Below are positions 45,070 to 53,714 of a stretch of DNA of 64,000 nt, in pieces (position 1 is the first letter of the stretch; each line of letters begins with the position of its first letter). The notes under the pieces were generated by a model, which did no database searches, was not told the origin of the DNA, and saw only the letters and a program-made list of their open reading frames with translations. This DNA comes from Burkholderiales bacterium. GTDB taxonomy: Bacteria > Pseudomonadota > Gammaproteobacteria > Burkholderiales > Burkholderiaceae_C. The DNA lies in assembly GCA_003963005.1 (NCBI GenBank), contig RXJW01000001.1, positions 1 through 64,000 of the forward strand. The letters are read 5' to 3'. The translations under genes were made by a program, and so were the position numbers.

Positions 45070-45120
45070 GTCAGGAATCCTTGGGTCGCGGGCCCCACGG
45101 GCCCCGGGTGCGGGGCGGGG

Positions 45121-47538
45121 TCAGTCCACCCACAGCACGGGTTGTTCCAGGTGCCAGCCGATCGAGCGCAGGCGGCCCTTGCCGGGGAAGGCTGTCGCGG
45201 GCAGGTCGAAGACCGCATGGCGCGTGCCGAGCCCGGACGCCTCGACCACCCGCAGCCAGCGGCGTGCCGCCTCGTCAAACCACCAGACCGTCGTGCTGCC
45301 CACGGCCGCATCGCTGCGGTCGAGGTTGGCCTCGGTGCGGCGCAGGAAGAGCAGGCTGCGCTGCCCGCTGGCGTCGCGGGGGTCGTCCAGCGCCAGCACC
45401 TGGCACAGGCCGCGGTCGCCGCCACTGGCGCGGCCGCAGGCCTTCTCGCCAGGAGCGTCGCGGTCGTCGCCCTTCAGCCACTCGGCGGGCAGGGGGAGGG
45501 TGTCCCAGGCTGCACCGGTGACGTCGCGGGCCCGCTGCACATGCCAGCCCGGCACCGGGCTGTCGGCGGCGGGCGAACCGCTGCTCGGCGACGGGGCCCA
45601 GCTCAGGCGCACGATGCGGCCCGCGGCGTCGATCGCGTGGTCCACATTGACCAGCGTGTCGGGCGACTCGCGGCGGCGCGCGAGATGGAAACCCGGGTCG
45701 CCGAGCTTGACGACCTCGGTCAGCCGCGCGGGGCCCTGGGGACCGACGCCGACGAAACGCTCGCGGCAGTCGGGCGCGGCATCGCAGGCCGGGTCGAGCA
45801 CCGAGACGATGTCGCTCGGCGCGAGATTGGCGGCCAGTACCACGCGGCCATCGGGCATCACGCGCTGCGCGCCGACGCCACCGCCCACCGTGGCGGGCCC
45901 GGGTCGGGCCTCGGCATCGCCCGGGCGCCAGGTGAGCAAGCCGCCGGAGGCCTGCAGCAACAGGGCCTGGCCGTCCCGCACGCCGAACAGGCGGCTGGCG
46001 GCGAGGTCGGGCCGGTCGATGCGCGTCCAGCGGCCCGTGGACACGCGCAGCAGGGCCATCGCGCCGCTGCCGTCCGGCATGTACGAGGCGAGATTGCCGT
46101 CGAAGCCGCGGTCATCCCGTGCGAGCCGGCCCTTCACGAGCACGCGGTCGTCGTCCAGCCAGAACGCGTCCAGGGCCCCCGCCACCACGGGCACGGCATC
46201 GAGCTGCGTGCGCTGGCCGGTCCTGAGGTCGATGATCTCTGCCTGGCTGCCGAAGCGCATCTGCCCCGAATCCGTCGTGACGAAGCGCCGGCCGCCGGCC
46301 ACGAACAGGCGCATGCCACGCCGCGCCACGCCGGGGCCGTTCATCGTGAGCCCGCTCGGGCCGAAGGCCGCTGGCGTGTCGCGCACCGAGAGACGGTCCA
46401 CGCCGGTCGTGCGCTCGCAGCAGTCGCCGAAACCGCCGGGGTTGTGCACGCCGCCCACCACCACGAGGCGGCCGCCGGGCAGCGGCTGCACCACGCCGCC
46501 GATGCGCGGTCGGGGCAGGAAGCCCAGGCGCTGCCAGCTCGTGGCGAAACCGTGCGGCCCGCGTGCATCGCGGGGCAGCATCAGCAGTTCCGGCTCCAGG
46601 CCGCCGCCGAGCACGAGGCTGCCGTCGCTGGCCTGCGTGACGGACGGCCGCCAGGCACCATAGGCCTCGGCGCACAGCGGCAGGGGCAGGGGCGGCAGGC
46701 TGACCCAGGCATTGGCCTGGGGGTCGTAAAGGTCGACCTCGCGCGCGGCGGGCCGGTAACAGCTCAGGCGCTCGGCACCGGCCACGACGACGCGGCCGTC
46801 GGCCAGCACGGTGGCGCCGGGCACGACGCGCGGATGCGGCATCGGCGCCACCGGCGTCATGCGGCCGCTCGCGGGATCGAAGGTGGAGGCCTGCGTGTCG
46901 GTGATGTCGCCGCCGAACATCAGCACCCGGCCATCCAGCAGGCGCAGCACGGAGTGACCGTAGTTCGGCTCGCGGGTGATCTGTCCGGCCTGGGCCACGC
47001 GCCCGTCGTAGGACAGGGGCGCCAGCGGCTTGACGACGAGGCTGTTGCCGTCTGCGGCGAGGCGCACCGACAGGATCTTTCGGCCGCGCTCGTTCTCCTT
47101 GTCCTTGAACACCAGGAGCGACCCGTCCGGCTGCCCGAGCAGTGGCGGGCGGTCGACCTTCAGCGGCGCCTGCAGCAACCGCCCGTCCGGCCGCAGCAGG
47201 GCGATCGACGGCCCGGCCAGCCAGAGGCCGGCCGACGTTTCTGCGGTGGTGTAGCGCAGGTCCTTGTCCACCACGAGCCCGGGCAGCGCGAAGGAGGTGG
47301 CGGTGTTGTCAGCCCAGTGGAGGCGCCAGCCGATCGGGGCACCGCGGTCGTCGAGCCCGAACACGAGCATGCCCTGCTGGCCGAGAGGGAGCGGGTCGCC
47401 CACACGGCGCCACGGCCAGTCGTTCAGGGCTGCATCGATGGGGCGCGTCTCGGCAGCGGAGGCGATGCTGCCCAGGTGCAGACCGCCCACCACCAGGGCC
47501 ACGCGGAGCAGGGTCATCAGGCGGTGCCGGCTCAGCAT
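45121..47538 (-). CDS. secreted Kelch/galactose-oxidase-propeller-like protein
   Basis: 805 aa. Signal peptide MTLLRVALVVGGLHLGSIASAAE, then repeated blades of the Kelch kind: GHSVLRLLDGRVLMFGGDITDTQASTFDPASGRM, ATVLADGRVVVAGAERLS, VQPLPGGRLVVVGGVHNPGG. The galactose-oxidase catalytic Cys/Tyr set cannot be confirmed by eye. The ATG at 47538 overlaps the upstream gene stop (an ATG at 47517 is the alternative). Function unknown; made together with the FG-GAP-like and RCC1 proteins. Confidence 0.78.
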   Translation of the reverse strand: MLSRHRLMTLLRVALVVGGLHLGSIASAAETRPIDAALNDWPWRRVGDPLPLGQQGMLVFGLDDRGAPIGWRLHWADNTATSFALPGLVVDKDLRYTTAETSAGLWLAGPSIALLRPDGRLLQAPLKVDRPPLLGQPDGSLLVFKDKENERGRKILSVRLAADGNSLVVKPLAPLSYDGRVAQAGQITREPNYGHSVLRLLDGRVLMFGGDITDTQASTFDPASGRMTPVAPMPHPRVVPGATVLADGRVVVAGAERLSCYRPAAREVDLYDPQANAWVSLPPLPLPLCAEAYGAWRPSVTQASDGSLVLGGGLEPELLMLPRDARGPHGFATSWQRLGFLPRPRIGGVVQPLPGGRLVVVGGVHNPGGFGDCCERTTGVDRLSVRDTPAAFGPSGLTMNGPGVARRGMRLFVAGGRRFVTTDSGQMRFGSQAEIIDLRTGQRTQLDAVPVVAGALDAFWLDDDRVLVKGRLARDDRGFDGNLASYMPDGSGAMALLRVSTGRWTRIDRPDLAASRLFGVRDGQALLLQASGGLLTWRPGDAEARPGPATVGGGVGAQRVMPDGRVVLAANLAPSDIVSVLDPACDAAPDCRERFVGVGPQGPARLTEVVKLGDPGFHLARRRESPDTLVNVDHAIDAAGRIVRLSWAPSPSSGSPAADSPVPGWHVQRARDVTGAAWDTLPLPAEWLKGDDRDAPGEKACGRASGGDRGLCQVLALDDPRDASGQRSLLFLRRTEANLDRSDAAVGSTTVWWFDEAARRWLRVVEASGLGTRHAVFDLPATAFPGKGRLRSIGWHLEQPVLWVD

Positions 47539-48434
47539 TCGGACCTCGCCGGGTCGAAGTACTCGAAGCTGCCCGCGAGGCCGACCATCTCCGGACCCTT
47601 GGCACGGCTGGAGAGCCACAGTGTCAGCTTGCGGCTGCAGCTGCCGGTGTCGAGCAGCAGGTCGAGCTTGCCATCGCCATCGAGGTCGCCCGCCCACACG
47701 AGGTAGGCCTTGGGGTCGACCGGGCTCAGTGCCTCGGGGCTGTCGTTCTCGAAATCCTCCAGCAACTGCCGTTGCTGACCGGCGCGCAGCTCCAGCACGA
47801 GGGCTTCGGGCTGCCCGCTGCCGGCGTCGCGCTTGATGGCTGGGCGCAGCCGCGGCACGAGCAGTGCCGTGGTGCCCGGGGCGACGGTGATGGCGACCTC
47901 CATCGTCGCGATGCGGCCCGCGTCGGGGTAGGGCCCTGCCATGCCGCGCTGCAGCCAGGTCTTGACCGGCCCGGCCGCCAGCGGCAGGCCCGCCAGCGAG
48001 CGCACCGGCTTGAACACGGCGTGCAGCTCGCCGACGGCCGGCAGGGGCGACCACACGAGCCATTGGCTGGGCACGGGGTCTGTCTCGTAGACGTCGTGCT
48101 TCGCCGGGGTGATCGCCAGGCGCAGGGCCACGAGGCGGCAGTTGGTGGCCGTGCCGCAGACCAGCCCCCACCAGCCGTCGCCGGCGCGGAAGTTGCGGCC
48201 CGGCATGTTCCACCCTTCCAGGGCGGGCTTGCCGGCGGTGGCCGGTCGCAGGGTCTCGAACGGGACGGGGAACAGCACCACATCGCCGCGCGTCGGGTCG
48301 TTGATGTCGGCCCCGGACGAGGCGCCGCCGGCAAGCGCCAGGGCGGTGATGCAGGCGGCCTGCGCGAAGGCTCGGGCAACGACAGGGCGGCGTGAGGCGG
48401 GGCGTGAGGGGGGACGAAGTGGCAGGGCAGGCAT
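47532..48434 (-). CDS. secreted protein with FG-GAP/calcium-loop motif
   Basis: 300 aa. It begins MPALPLRPPSRPASRR, then a hydrophobic stretch AQAACITALALAGGASSG as signal. A conserved beta region follows, and near the C-terminus VWAGDLDGDGKLDLLLDTGSC is a DxDxDG calcium-binding loop of FG-GAP/VCBS type. First gene of the three-gene operon; its stop overlaps the Kelch-like start. The upstream neighbour is a halogenase 173 nt away. Function unknown. Confidence 0.7.
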   Translation of the reverse strand: MPALPLRPPSRPASRRPVVARAFAQAACITALALAGGASSGADINDPTRGDVVLFPVPFETLRPATAGKPALEGWNMPGRNFRAGDGWWGLVCGTATNCRLVALRLAITPAKHDVYETDPVPSQWLVWSPLPAVGELHAVFKPVRSLAGLPLAAGPVKTWLQRGMAGPYPDAGRIATMEVAITVAPGTTALLVPRLRPAIKRDAGSGQPEALVLELRAGQQRQLLEDFENDSPEALSPVDPKAYLVWAGDLDGDGKLDLLLDTGSCSRKLTLWLSSRAKGPEMVGLAGSFEYFDPARSEC

Positions 48435-48606
48435 CGGCAGGGCAGCAGGCGGTTGAGGTGCCGCGCCGCGGCAGAACCCGCGGCACTCGGCGCTGCGCAT
48501 GGTGTCAGCGCGCCGGGGCTGCGGCAACGGAAGACTTCTTCCGCCGCGTGAACGGTTGGCACTTCTGCCCGGCGGCGCGTGCCGCCGGCCGCCGCCTTGC
48601 AGGCCT

Positions 48607-50148
48607 TCAGGCGCCCTGGGGCACGGCGGCGAGCTGCTTCACGCTCGCCTGCCGGTAGGGCGCGCACAGCTGCTCCACGTAGGCCTGGTGCCCGGGCAGG
48701 CCGGCGACGATGCGGGAGACCTTGGTGTGGATGTCGCCGAGGAAGCTCGTCAGCTCGGGCGTACCCATCAGGTCGGCCACCGGGTGGTAGCGCCCGGGCA
48801 GGATGCCCTGGCCCATCATGACCTGCACCCAGGAGTTCTCGGCAAAGAGTTCGTCGCTCGGGCGGAACACGCGCGCCGTCTCACGGAAGAGCTCGATGCG
48901 GTGGCGCAGCGAGGGCAGGATGTCCATCTCGCGCACGTGCTTCCAGAGTGCCGAGTCGGTGCGCTCGTTGACGTGGTAATGCAGCACGATGAAGTCGCGG
49001 ATGTGCTCCAGCTCGCGCTTGGATTGCGCGTTGAACTCGTCCACGTCGGCCTGCTGGATGCCGCCCGACGGGAAGGTCTGCATCAGGCGGATGGCCGCGC
49101 GCTGGATCAGGTGGATGCTGGTGGACTCCAGCGGCTCGACGAAGCCGCTGGCCAGGCCCACGGCCACGCAGTTTCGGTGCCAGACCTTGTCGCGCTGCCC
49201 CGGCAGGAACTTGATGACGCGGGGCTGGGTGAGCAGTTCGCCCTCGACGTTCTTCTTGAGCACGTCGGGCGCATCGGCGTCGCTCATCTCCTTGCTGCTG
49301 TAGACCAGGCCGTTGCCCACGCGGTGCTGCAGCGGGATGCGCCATTGCCAGCCGAACGGATGGGCGATGGAGCGGGTGTAAGGCCAGGCCTCGCGCACCG
49401 ACGCGGTCTGCACGGCCACCGCACGGTCGCAGGGCAGCCAGTAGGACCAGTCCTCGTAGCCCACGCCGAGCGCTTCGCCCAGCAGCATCGAGCGAAAGCC
49501 CGTGCAGTCGATGAAGAGGTCGCCGTCGATGCGGCTGCCGTCCTGCATCTGCAGCGCGGTGATGTCGCCGTCACGCCCCTGCGGGCCGTCCATCAGCACG
49601 GCGCCGATCTTGCCTTCGATGCGTTGCACGCCGTGGGCCTCGCTCATCGCGCGCAGGAACTTGGCGTAGCGGCCGGCGTCCAGGTGGTAGGCGTAGTTCA
49701 GGCCGCCGCGCTGCACATGCGCGAAGCGGTTGGCGAAGGCCGCCACCCTCTCGGGGTTGTAGTCGGTGTAGGTGCGGGCGATGCCCTGGGCACGGCCTTT
49801 CAGCCAGAAGTGCTGGAAGCCGGCGCTCCAGTGGTCGTTGCCGGTGGAGCCGAAGGAGTGGAAGTAGTCCTGCCCGATGTCCTTCCAGCCCTCGAAGTTG
49901 ATGCCGAGCTTGAAGGTGGCGTTGGTGGCCGCCATGAACTCGGCCTCGTTGATGCCGAGCAGGTTGTGGAAGGTGTGCAGCGCGGGAATCGTGGCCTCGC
50001 CCACGCCCACCGTGCCGATCTCCTCGGACTCGACGAGCTTGATGTCCAGCTGCTTGCCCAGCAGCTTGCTCATGAGCGCGGCCATCATCCAGCCGGCGGT
50101 GCCGCCGCCGGCGATGACGACGCGGTTGAAGGGCTTGGTGGTGTTCAT
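48607..50148 (-). CDS. flavin-dependent halogenase family, copy 2
   Basis: 513 aa. FAD motif VVIAGGGTAGWMMA, catalytic Lys80 in NATFKLGINFEGW, WQWRIPLQHRVGNG and FVEPLESTSIHLI with the catalytic Glu. All key residues are present. Its ATG overlaps the cupin-gene TGA by 4 nt. It forms a HAL-SapC-JmjC-HAL cassette with the three genes upstream, a set seen near TBDRs in Xanthomonas and Caulobacter relatives. The natural substrate is unknown. It is closer in motif detail to copy 1 (14 kb) than to copy 3. Confidence 0.9.
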   Translation of the reverse strand: MNTTKPFNRVVIAGGGTAGWMMAALMSKLLGKQLDIKLVESEEIGTVGVGEATIPALHTFHNLLGINEAEFMAATNATFKLGINFEGWKDIGQDYFHSFGSTGNDHWSAGFQHFWLKGRAQGIARTYTDYNPERVAAFANRFAHVQRGGLNYAYHLDAGRYAKFLRAMSEAHGVQRIEGKIGAVLMDGPQGRDGDITALQMQDGSRIDGDLFIDCTGFRSMLLGEALGVGYEDWSYWLPCDRAVAVQTASVREAWPYTRSIAHPFGWQWRIPLQHRVGNGLVYSSKEMSDADAPDVLKKNVEGELLTQPRVIKFLPGQRDKVWHRNCVAVGLASGFVEPLESTSIHLIQRAAIRLMQTFPSGGIQQADVDEFNAQSKRELEHIRDFIVLHYHVNERTDSALWKHVREMDILPSLRHRIELFRETARVFRPSDELFAENSWVQVMMGQGILPGRYHPVADLMGTPELTSFLGDIHTKVSRIVAGLPGHQAYVEQLCAPYRQASVKQLAAVPQGA

Positions 50149-51158
50149 CGTTTCAGCTGGTTGAGGAGTTGGGTGCGGGCCTGGCGGGACAGGGTCTCGT
50201 CGATCGGCCCGAGCAGGCCGCGGGCGGCTTCGGGGATGTGGTCCCAGGCGTGGGCGTCGTCATTGAAGACGAAATGCTGGAGATGGTGCTGCCAGATGCG
50301 CTTTTCCTTCGCGGGCAGGTCGCGCAGGGTCATCAGCGCGAGGCGCAGCGTGGCCAGGGGCGAGTCCACGTACTCGGGCGTCTGGCGCCACCAGGCGTTG
50401 ATCAGCAGGTTGACCGGGGCCAGGCCTTCGACGTGGTGAAACCACATGCTTGGGATGAAGAGGGCGTCGCCGGGGGCCATCTCGACCACCTCAGCGGCGT
50501 CCAGCGCCTGGGCGAAGCGCGGGAAGCGGTCGAGGTCGGGGGCGGCGAAGTCGACGAGGCTGATCGGCTGGCCGGCCGGCGTCGGGTCGAGCGGGCCGAC
50601 GTAGAGGTTCTTGATCTGCTCCGGCGGGAACACGGTGAAGCGGCGTCGACCGGCGGCGACGACCGCGAGGTTGTCCGGCAGGTCGTAGTGCGCGGCGATG
50701 CGGGTGCGGTTGCCGAGCCACAGGCTGACCAGCGCATCGCGGGCGCCGAGGCCCAGTCCGTTGGCGCTCATGAAACCGGGCAGCACGGCTTCGACGGTCG
50801 TGGAGCCGACATACAGCGCCGGCGGCTCGGGCGTCTCGGCGAGCGCGAGCAGGCCGGTCAGCACCTGGTCGAGCGTGGCGGCGTGGCGGCTGAAGTTGAA
50901 GCTGCTGAGCGTGTCGTCTGCGTAGAACACCCGGCCGCGCGCCTCGGGCGCCATCTGGAACAGGCCGACCTGCACGCCGTTGTAGCCGCTCATCAGGTAG
51001 CGCGCCAGCGCCGTGTCGCCCTGCCGTGCGGCCTGCACCACCGGCCAGTGCGCGAAGGCGCCCCGCACGACCCAGGGTCGGTCGGCCGTCAGCAGCGCCT
51101 CGGGCAGCGCGTCAGGGTCGAAGGCACCGGGCCAGGCGGGGACTTCACGCAACGTCAT
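50145..51158 (-). CDS. cupin_8/JmjC-like (PASS1-related) Fe(II)/2-oxoglutarate oxygenase
   Basis: 337 aa. The JmjC/cupin core keeps the metal triad candidates: HYD (His-x-Asp) in NRTRIAAHYDLPDNLAVVAAG and the distal His in PSMWFHHVEG, with RRRFTVFPPEQIKNLYVGP between. This is the HSPBAP1/PASS1-like group named in TBDR gene clusters. Possible protein or small-molecule hydroxylase; substrate unknown. The ATG at 51158 is chosen because the 17 codons upstream are read from a CACAGAG repeat. Its stop overlaps halogenase 2. Confidence 0.85.
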   Translation of the reverse strand: MTLREVPAWPGAFDPDALPEALLTADRPWVVRGAFAHWPVVQAARQGDTALARYLMSGYNGVQVGLFQMAPEARGRVFYADDTLSSFNFSRHAATLDQVLTGLLALAETPEPPALYVGSTTVEAVLPGFMSANGLGLGARDALVSLWLGNRTRIAAHYDLPDNLAVVAAGRRRFTVFPPEQIKNLYVGPLDPTPAGQPISLVDFAAPDLDRFPRFAQALDAAEVVEMAPGDALFIPSMWFHHVEGLAPVNLLINAWWRQTPEYVDSPLATLRLALMTLRDLPAKEKRIWQHHLQHFVFNDDAHAWDHIPEAARGLLGPIDETLSRQARTQLLNQLKR

Positions 51159-51178
51159 GGCGCTCGACGCTCGAAGTG

Positions 51179-51264
51179 CCACACAGACACAGAGCCACGG
51201 AGAAGTCACGCAGCGTGCGAGGCGTGGGCATCTCTCTGAGCCTCTGTGTCTCTGTGGCTGTGTT
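51179..51264. repeat. CACAGAG-period long inverted repeat, copy 3
   Basis: The left arm (51179-51203) and right arm (51231-51264) are built from CACAGAGN units, in the 120-nt gap between the SapC gene and the cupin gene. It is more diverged than copies 1 and 2. It interrupts an otherwise overlapping operon. Confidence 0.8.
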
Positions 51265-51281
51265 CATGGGCCGAGGCGCAC

Positions 51282-51995
51282 TCAGACCCGACGCTGACGG
51301 CTGGCGCGCTCCAGCAGCACCGGCAGCTGCGCGAGCGAGGCGATCTGCATGGTGATCGGCAGCAGGTGGCCGTCGCGCGCCAGGGCTTCGAGGGCGGCGC
51401 CGGGCAGGGCCAGCAGGCGCTCCTCGTTGACGCTGAACAGGCCCGTCAGCTGGGCGCGCTCACCGCTCGGGGTCTCGATGTCGATCGCGAAGGGCTCCAG
51501 CAGCTGGTGGCTCGTGAGGGCCTCGATGAACACCGGCAGCGCCTGGGCATGCGCGTGCAGGTGCTCCATCAACTGAACGACATGGTCGAGGTAGTCGCTG
51601 AAGCCGCCGTGCGGCATGAAGAGGGCGGTGCCGGCGTCGCCCTGGTCCGGCGTCACGATGCGCGGGCTGTCGAGGTCGACATGCAGTTGCAGCGAGCCAT
51701 CGGCGGCGCGGCCGATCATGAAGGGGTCGCGCTGCAGCGCCATGGGCATCACGGTGGCGTCCCAGCCGGTGTCGGTCAGGAACACGTTCTGGCCTTCTTC
51801 GAGGCCGAACAGGGCCACGGGCTGGAAGCCGCTGCCTTCGACATGCTGGAAGACGATCGGGAAGTGCGCCTGCAACTGGCGGAACTCCGCCGGCAGGGCC
51901 AGCGCGAACTGGCGCACGTCGCCGAGCGCCGCCGATCGCTGGGTGTGCACGCGCAGGTGGCGGTGGGTGACGTTGTCGAGCAGGACGGGAGTCAT
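51282..51995 (-). CDS. SapC-family protein
   Basis: 237 aa. Matches the SapC family by its layout: PVLLDNVTHRHLRVHTQRSAALGDVRQFALALPAEFRQLQAHFPIVFQ, LFGLEEGQNVFLT, and a C-terminal LTGLFSVNEERLLALPGAALEALARDGHLLPITMQIASLAQL. No signal peptide. SapC proteins are linked to S-layer or TBDR loci, but their biochemical role is unknown. Start ATG overlaps the stop of halogenase 3 by 4 nt. Confidence 0.9.
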   Translation of the reverse strand: MTPVLLDNVTHRHLRVHTQRSAALGDVRQFALALPAEFRQLQAHFPIVFQHVEGSGFQPVALFGLEEGQNVFLTDTGWDATVMPMALQRDPFMIGRAADGSLQLHVDLDSPRIVTPDQGDAGTALFMPHGGFSDYLDHVVQLMEHLHAHAQALPVFIEALTSHQLLEPFAIDIETPSGERAQLTGLFSVNEERLLALPGAALEALARDGHLLPITMQIASLAQLPVLLERASRQRRV

Positions 51996-53524
51996 CGGGC
52001 GATGTGTTGGAGGTGGTCGATCAGGCTGCGGTGGCCGGGCAGGCCCGGCACGAAGCGGCGCGCCTGGCGGGCGGCTTCGTCGAAGCAGGCCTGTGCGGCC
52101 TGCAGTTGGGCCGGCGGCAAGGGGTGGCGGTCGGGCTCGAAGCCCATGCCGTAGAGGATGTACTGGTAGCTGGCCGACGGGAAGACCTCGTCGATGCGGC
52201 CGAAGTCATGGCGGGCCGGTGCGCGCAGGCGCCACATCGGCAGCAGCTCGCGCAGTCGCTCGGGCCAGGTGGCCGGGTCGCGGTGCGCCCGCCAGTAGGT
52301 GCTGTCGTCGCGCTGCGTGAGGATGTAGTGCAGCTTCAGGAAGTCGATGACGCGCGCCCAGCGGTAGCGGAAGTCGTCGTTGAAGCGGCGCGCGACGGCG
52401 TCCATCGTGGCGCGCGTCATCGGCAGCTCGTCGCACAGGCGTTGGGCGGAAAGCTCGACCATCGCCAGCGCCGAGGCCTCCAGCGGCTCGATGAAGCCGC
52501 TGGAGAGGCCAATGGCCACGCAGTTGCGCACCCAGAACTGCTCGCGGTAGCCGGGGTCGTAGCGGATGGAGCGCGGCGCCGGCCGCTCGCGCGGCGCGCC
52601 GGTCGCGTCGAGGTAGGCCTGCAAGGCCGCCTGGGCTTCGTCCTCGCTGGCATGGGCGCGCGAATAGACACAGCCGACACCGCGGCGCGTGGGCAGGCCG
52701 ATGTCCCAGATCCAGCCCTTGGCCCAGGCGGTGGCGATGGTGCAGGTGGCCAGCGGCGCATCGGGCTGGGCGTAGGGCACCTGCACGGGCAGGGCGGCAT
52801 CGTTGAACAGCACCTCGCGCTCGCTCTTCAGGCCGATGCCGAAGTGCTCGCCGATCAGCCGGGCCGTCAGGCCGGAGCAGTCGATGAACAGGTCGCCCGC
52901 GAGCGGCCCGTGGCTGCGCGTCTGCAGTGCGGTGATGTCACCGTGCTCGGCGGTCAGCACGGCGTCGACGTGGTCGACCACGTGACTCACGCCCAGCCGC
53001 TGGATGGCGTGCTCGCGCAGCATCTGCGCGAAGAGGCCGGCGTCGAAGTGATAGGCGTAGTTGGCGACGGCACCGAAGCCCGGGGTCTGCACCTGCTTCG
53101 GCGCACGGCCTGCCTCGCAGACCTGCACCGAGGGGCTGACGACGTCGGCGAACGGCCGCTCGGGGGCGGTGGCCAGCCAGGCCTGCACCAGGTCCACGTC
53201 GCCGTAGCCGACCGGCAGCATGAAGGGGTGGTAGTAGCGGTCGCCGTCGGCACCCGACGCGCCGCGGGCCCAGCCGTCAAAGCGGGAGCCTTGCTTGAAG
53301 GAGACGTTGCAGCGGCGCACGAACTCGGCCTCGTCCAGGCCGATGCGGCGCAGGGTGTCGCGCATCGAGGGCCAGGTGCCTTCGCCGACGCCGATGGTGG
53401 GCACGTCGGTGGATTCGATGAGCGTGAGGCGCAGGTCCGCGTGTTCGGCCGCCAGCAGGCCTGCGACGAGCCAGCCGGCAGAGCCCCCGCCGAGCACCAC
53501 GACATCACGGACTCTTTCGCTCAC
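51992..53524 (-). CDS. flavin-dependent halogenase family, divergent copy 3
   Basis: 510 aa. FAD motif VVVLGGGSAGWLVAG, catalytic Lys77 (VSFKQGSRFDGW) and WIWDIGLPTRRG in the WxWxI region. The Glu loop reads FIEPLEASALAM where copies 1 and 2 have EPLEST, so the halide-binding loop differs. It is the first gene of the cassette, 190 nt after the TBDR and behind a terminator-like stem. Substrate unknown. Confidence 0.88.
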   Translation of the reverse strand: MSERVRDVVVLGGGSAGWLVAGLLAAEHADLRLTLIESTDVPTIGVGEGTWPSMRDTLRRIGLDEAEFVRRCNVSFKQGSRFDGWARGASGADGDRYYHPFMLPVGYGDVDLVQAWLATAPERPFADVVSPSVQVCEAGRAPKQVQTPGFGAVANYAYHFDAGLFAQMLREHAIQRLGVSHVVDHVDAVLTAEHGDITALQTRSHGPLAGDLFIDCSGLTARLIGEHFGIGLKSEREVLFNDAALPVQVPYAQPDAPLATCTIATAWAKGWIWDIGLPTRRGVGCVYSRAHASEDEAQAALQAYLDATGAPRERPAPRSIRYDPGYREQFWVRNCVAIGLSSGFIEPLEASALAMVELSAQRLCDELPMTRATMDAVARRFNDDFRYRWARVIDFLKLHYILTQRDDSTYWRAHRDPATWPERLRELLPMWRLRAPARHDFGRIDEVFPSASYQYILYGMGFEPDRHPLPPAQLQAAQACFDEAARQARRFVPGLPGHRSLIDHLQHIAR

Positions 53525-53542
53525 GAACGCGCCTCCAGAATG

Positions 53543-53576
53543 AAAAAGAGCCGCTTGCGCGGCCTCGCCAAGCGGC
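53543..53576 (-). terminator. terminator-like stem between the TBDR and the halogenase cassette
   Basis: GCCGCTTG/CAAGCGGC (53550-53557 with 53569-53576) followed on the minus strand by TCTTTTTC. It probably limits read-through from the highly expressed TBDR into the halogenase cassette. Confidence 0.7.
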
Positions 53577-53682
53577 GAACAAGGACGGTGCCTCTCTCAA
53601 GCGCAAGCACCGCCGAACCAGACTGTGCCTCAGCCGGGCCCGTCGTTGGGTCCCGACTTTCCTTGACCTCCCTGGCGGAGGG

Positions 53683-53704
53683 GAGGCCGGCCGGGGCCGG
53701 CCTC
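53683..53704 (-). other. strong stem-loop after the TBDR stop
   Basis: Perfect 9-bp stem GAGGCCGGC/GCCGGCCTC with a CGGG loop, 10 nt past the TBDR stop. There is no U-tract; it may protect the mRNA 3' end. Confidence 0.55.
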
Positions 53705-53714
53705 GCGGCTCACG

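Noticed and set aside
45121-48486. A single 1121-aa protein covering the Kelch-like gene and the region before it
   Set aside because: The first ~315 codons are the out-of-frame shadow of the FG-GAP-like gene. A proper start with signal peptide lies at 47538 or 47517.
48521-48547. Hairpin CGGAAGA/TCTTCCG between halogenase 2 and the FG-GAP-like gene as a terminator
   Set aside because: The stem is short and no T-run follows on either strand, so terminator function is not supported.
51159-51209. N-terminal extension of the cupin/JmjC protein
   Set aside because: The 17 extra codons come from the CACAGAG repeat and would not form a proper signal; the conserved part starts at MTLREVP.
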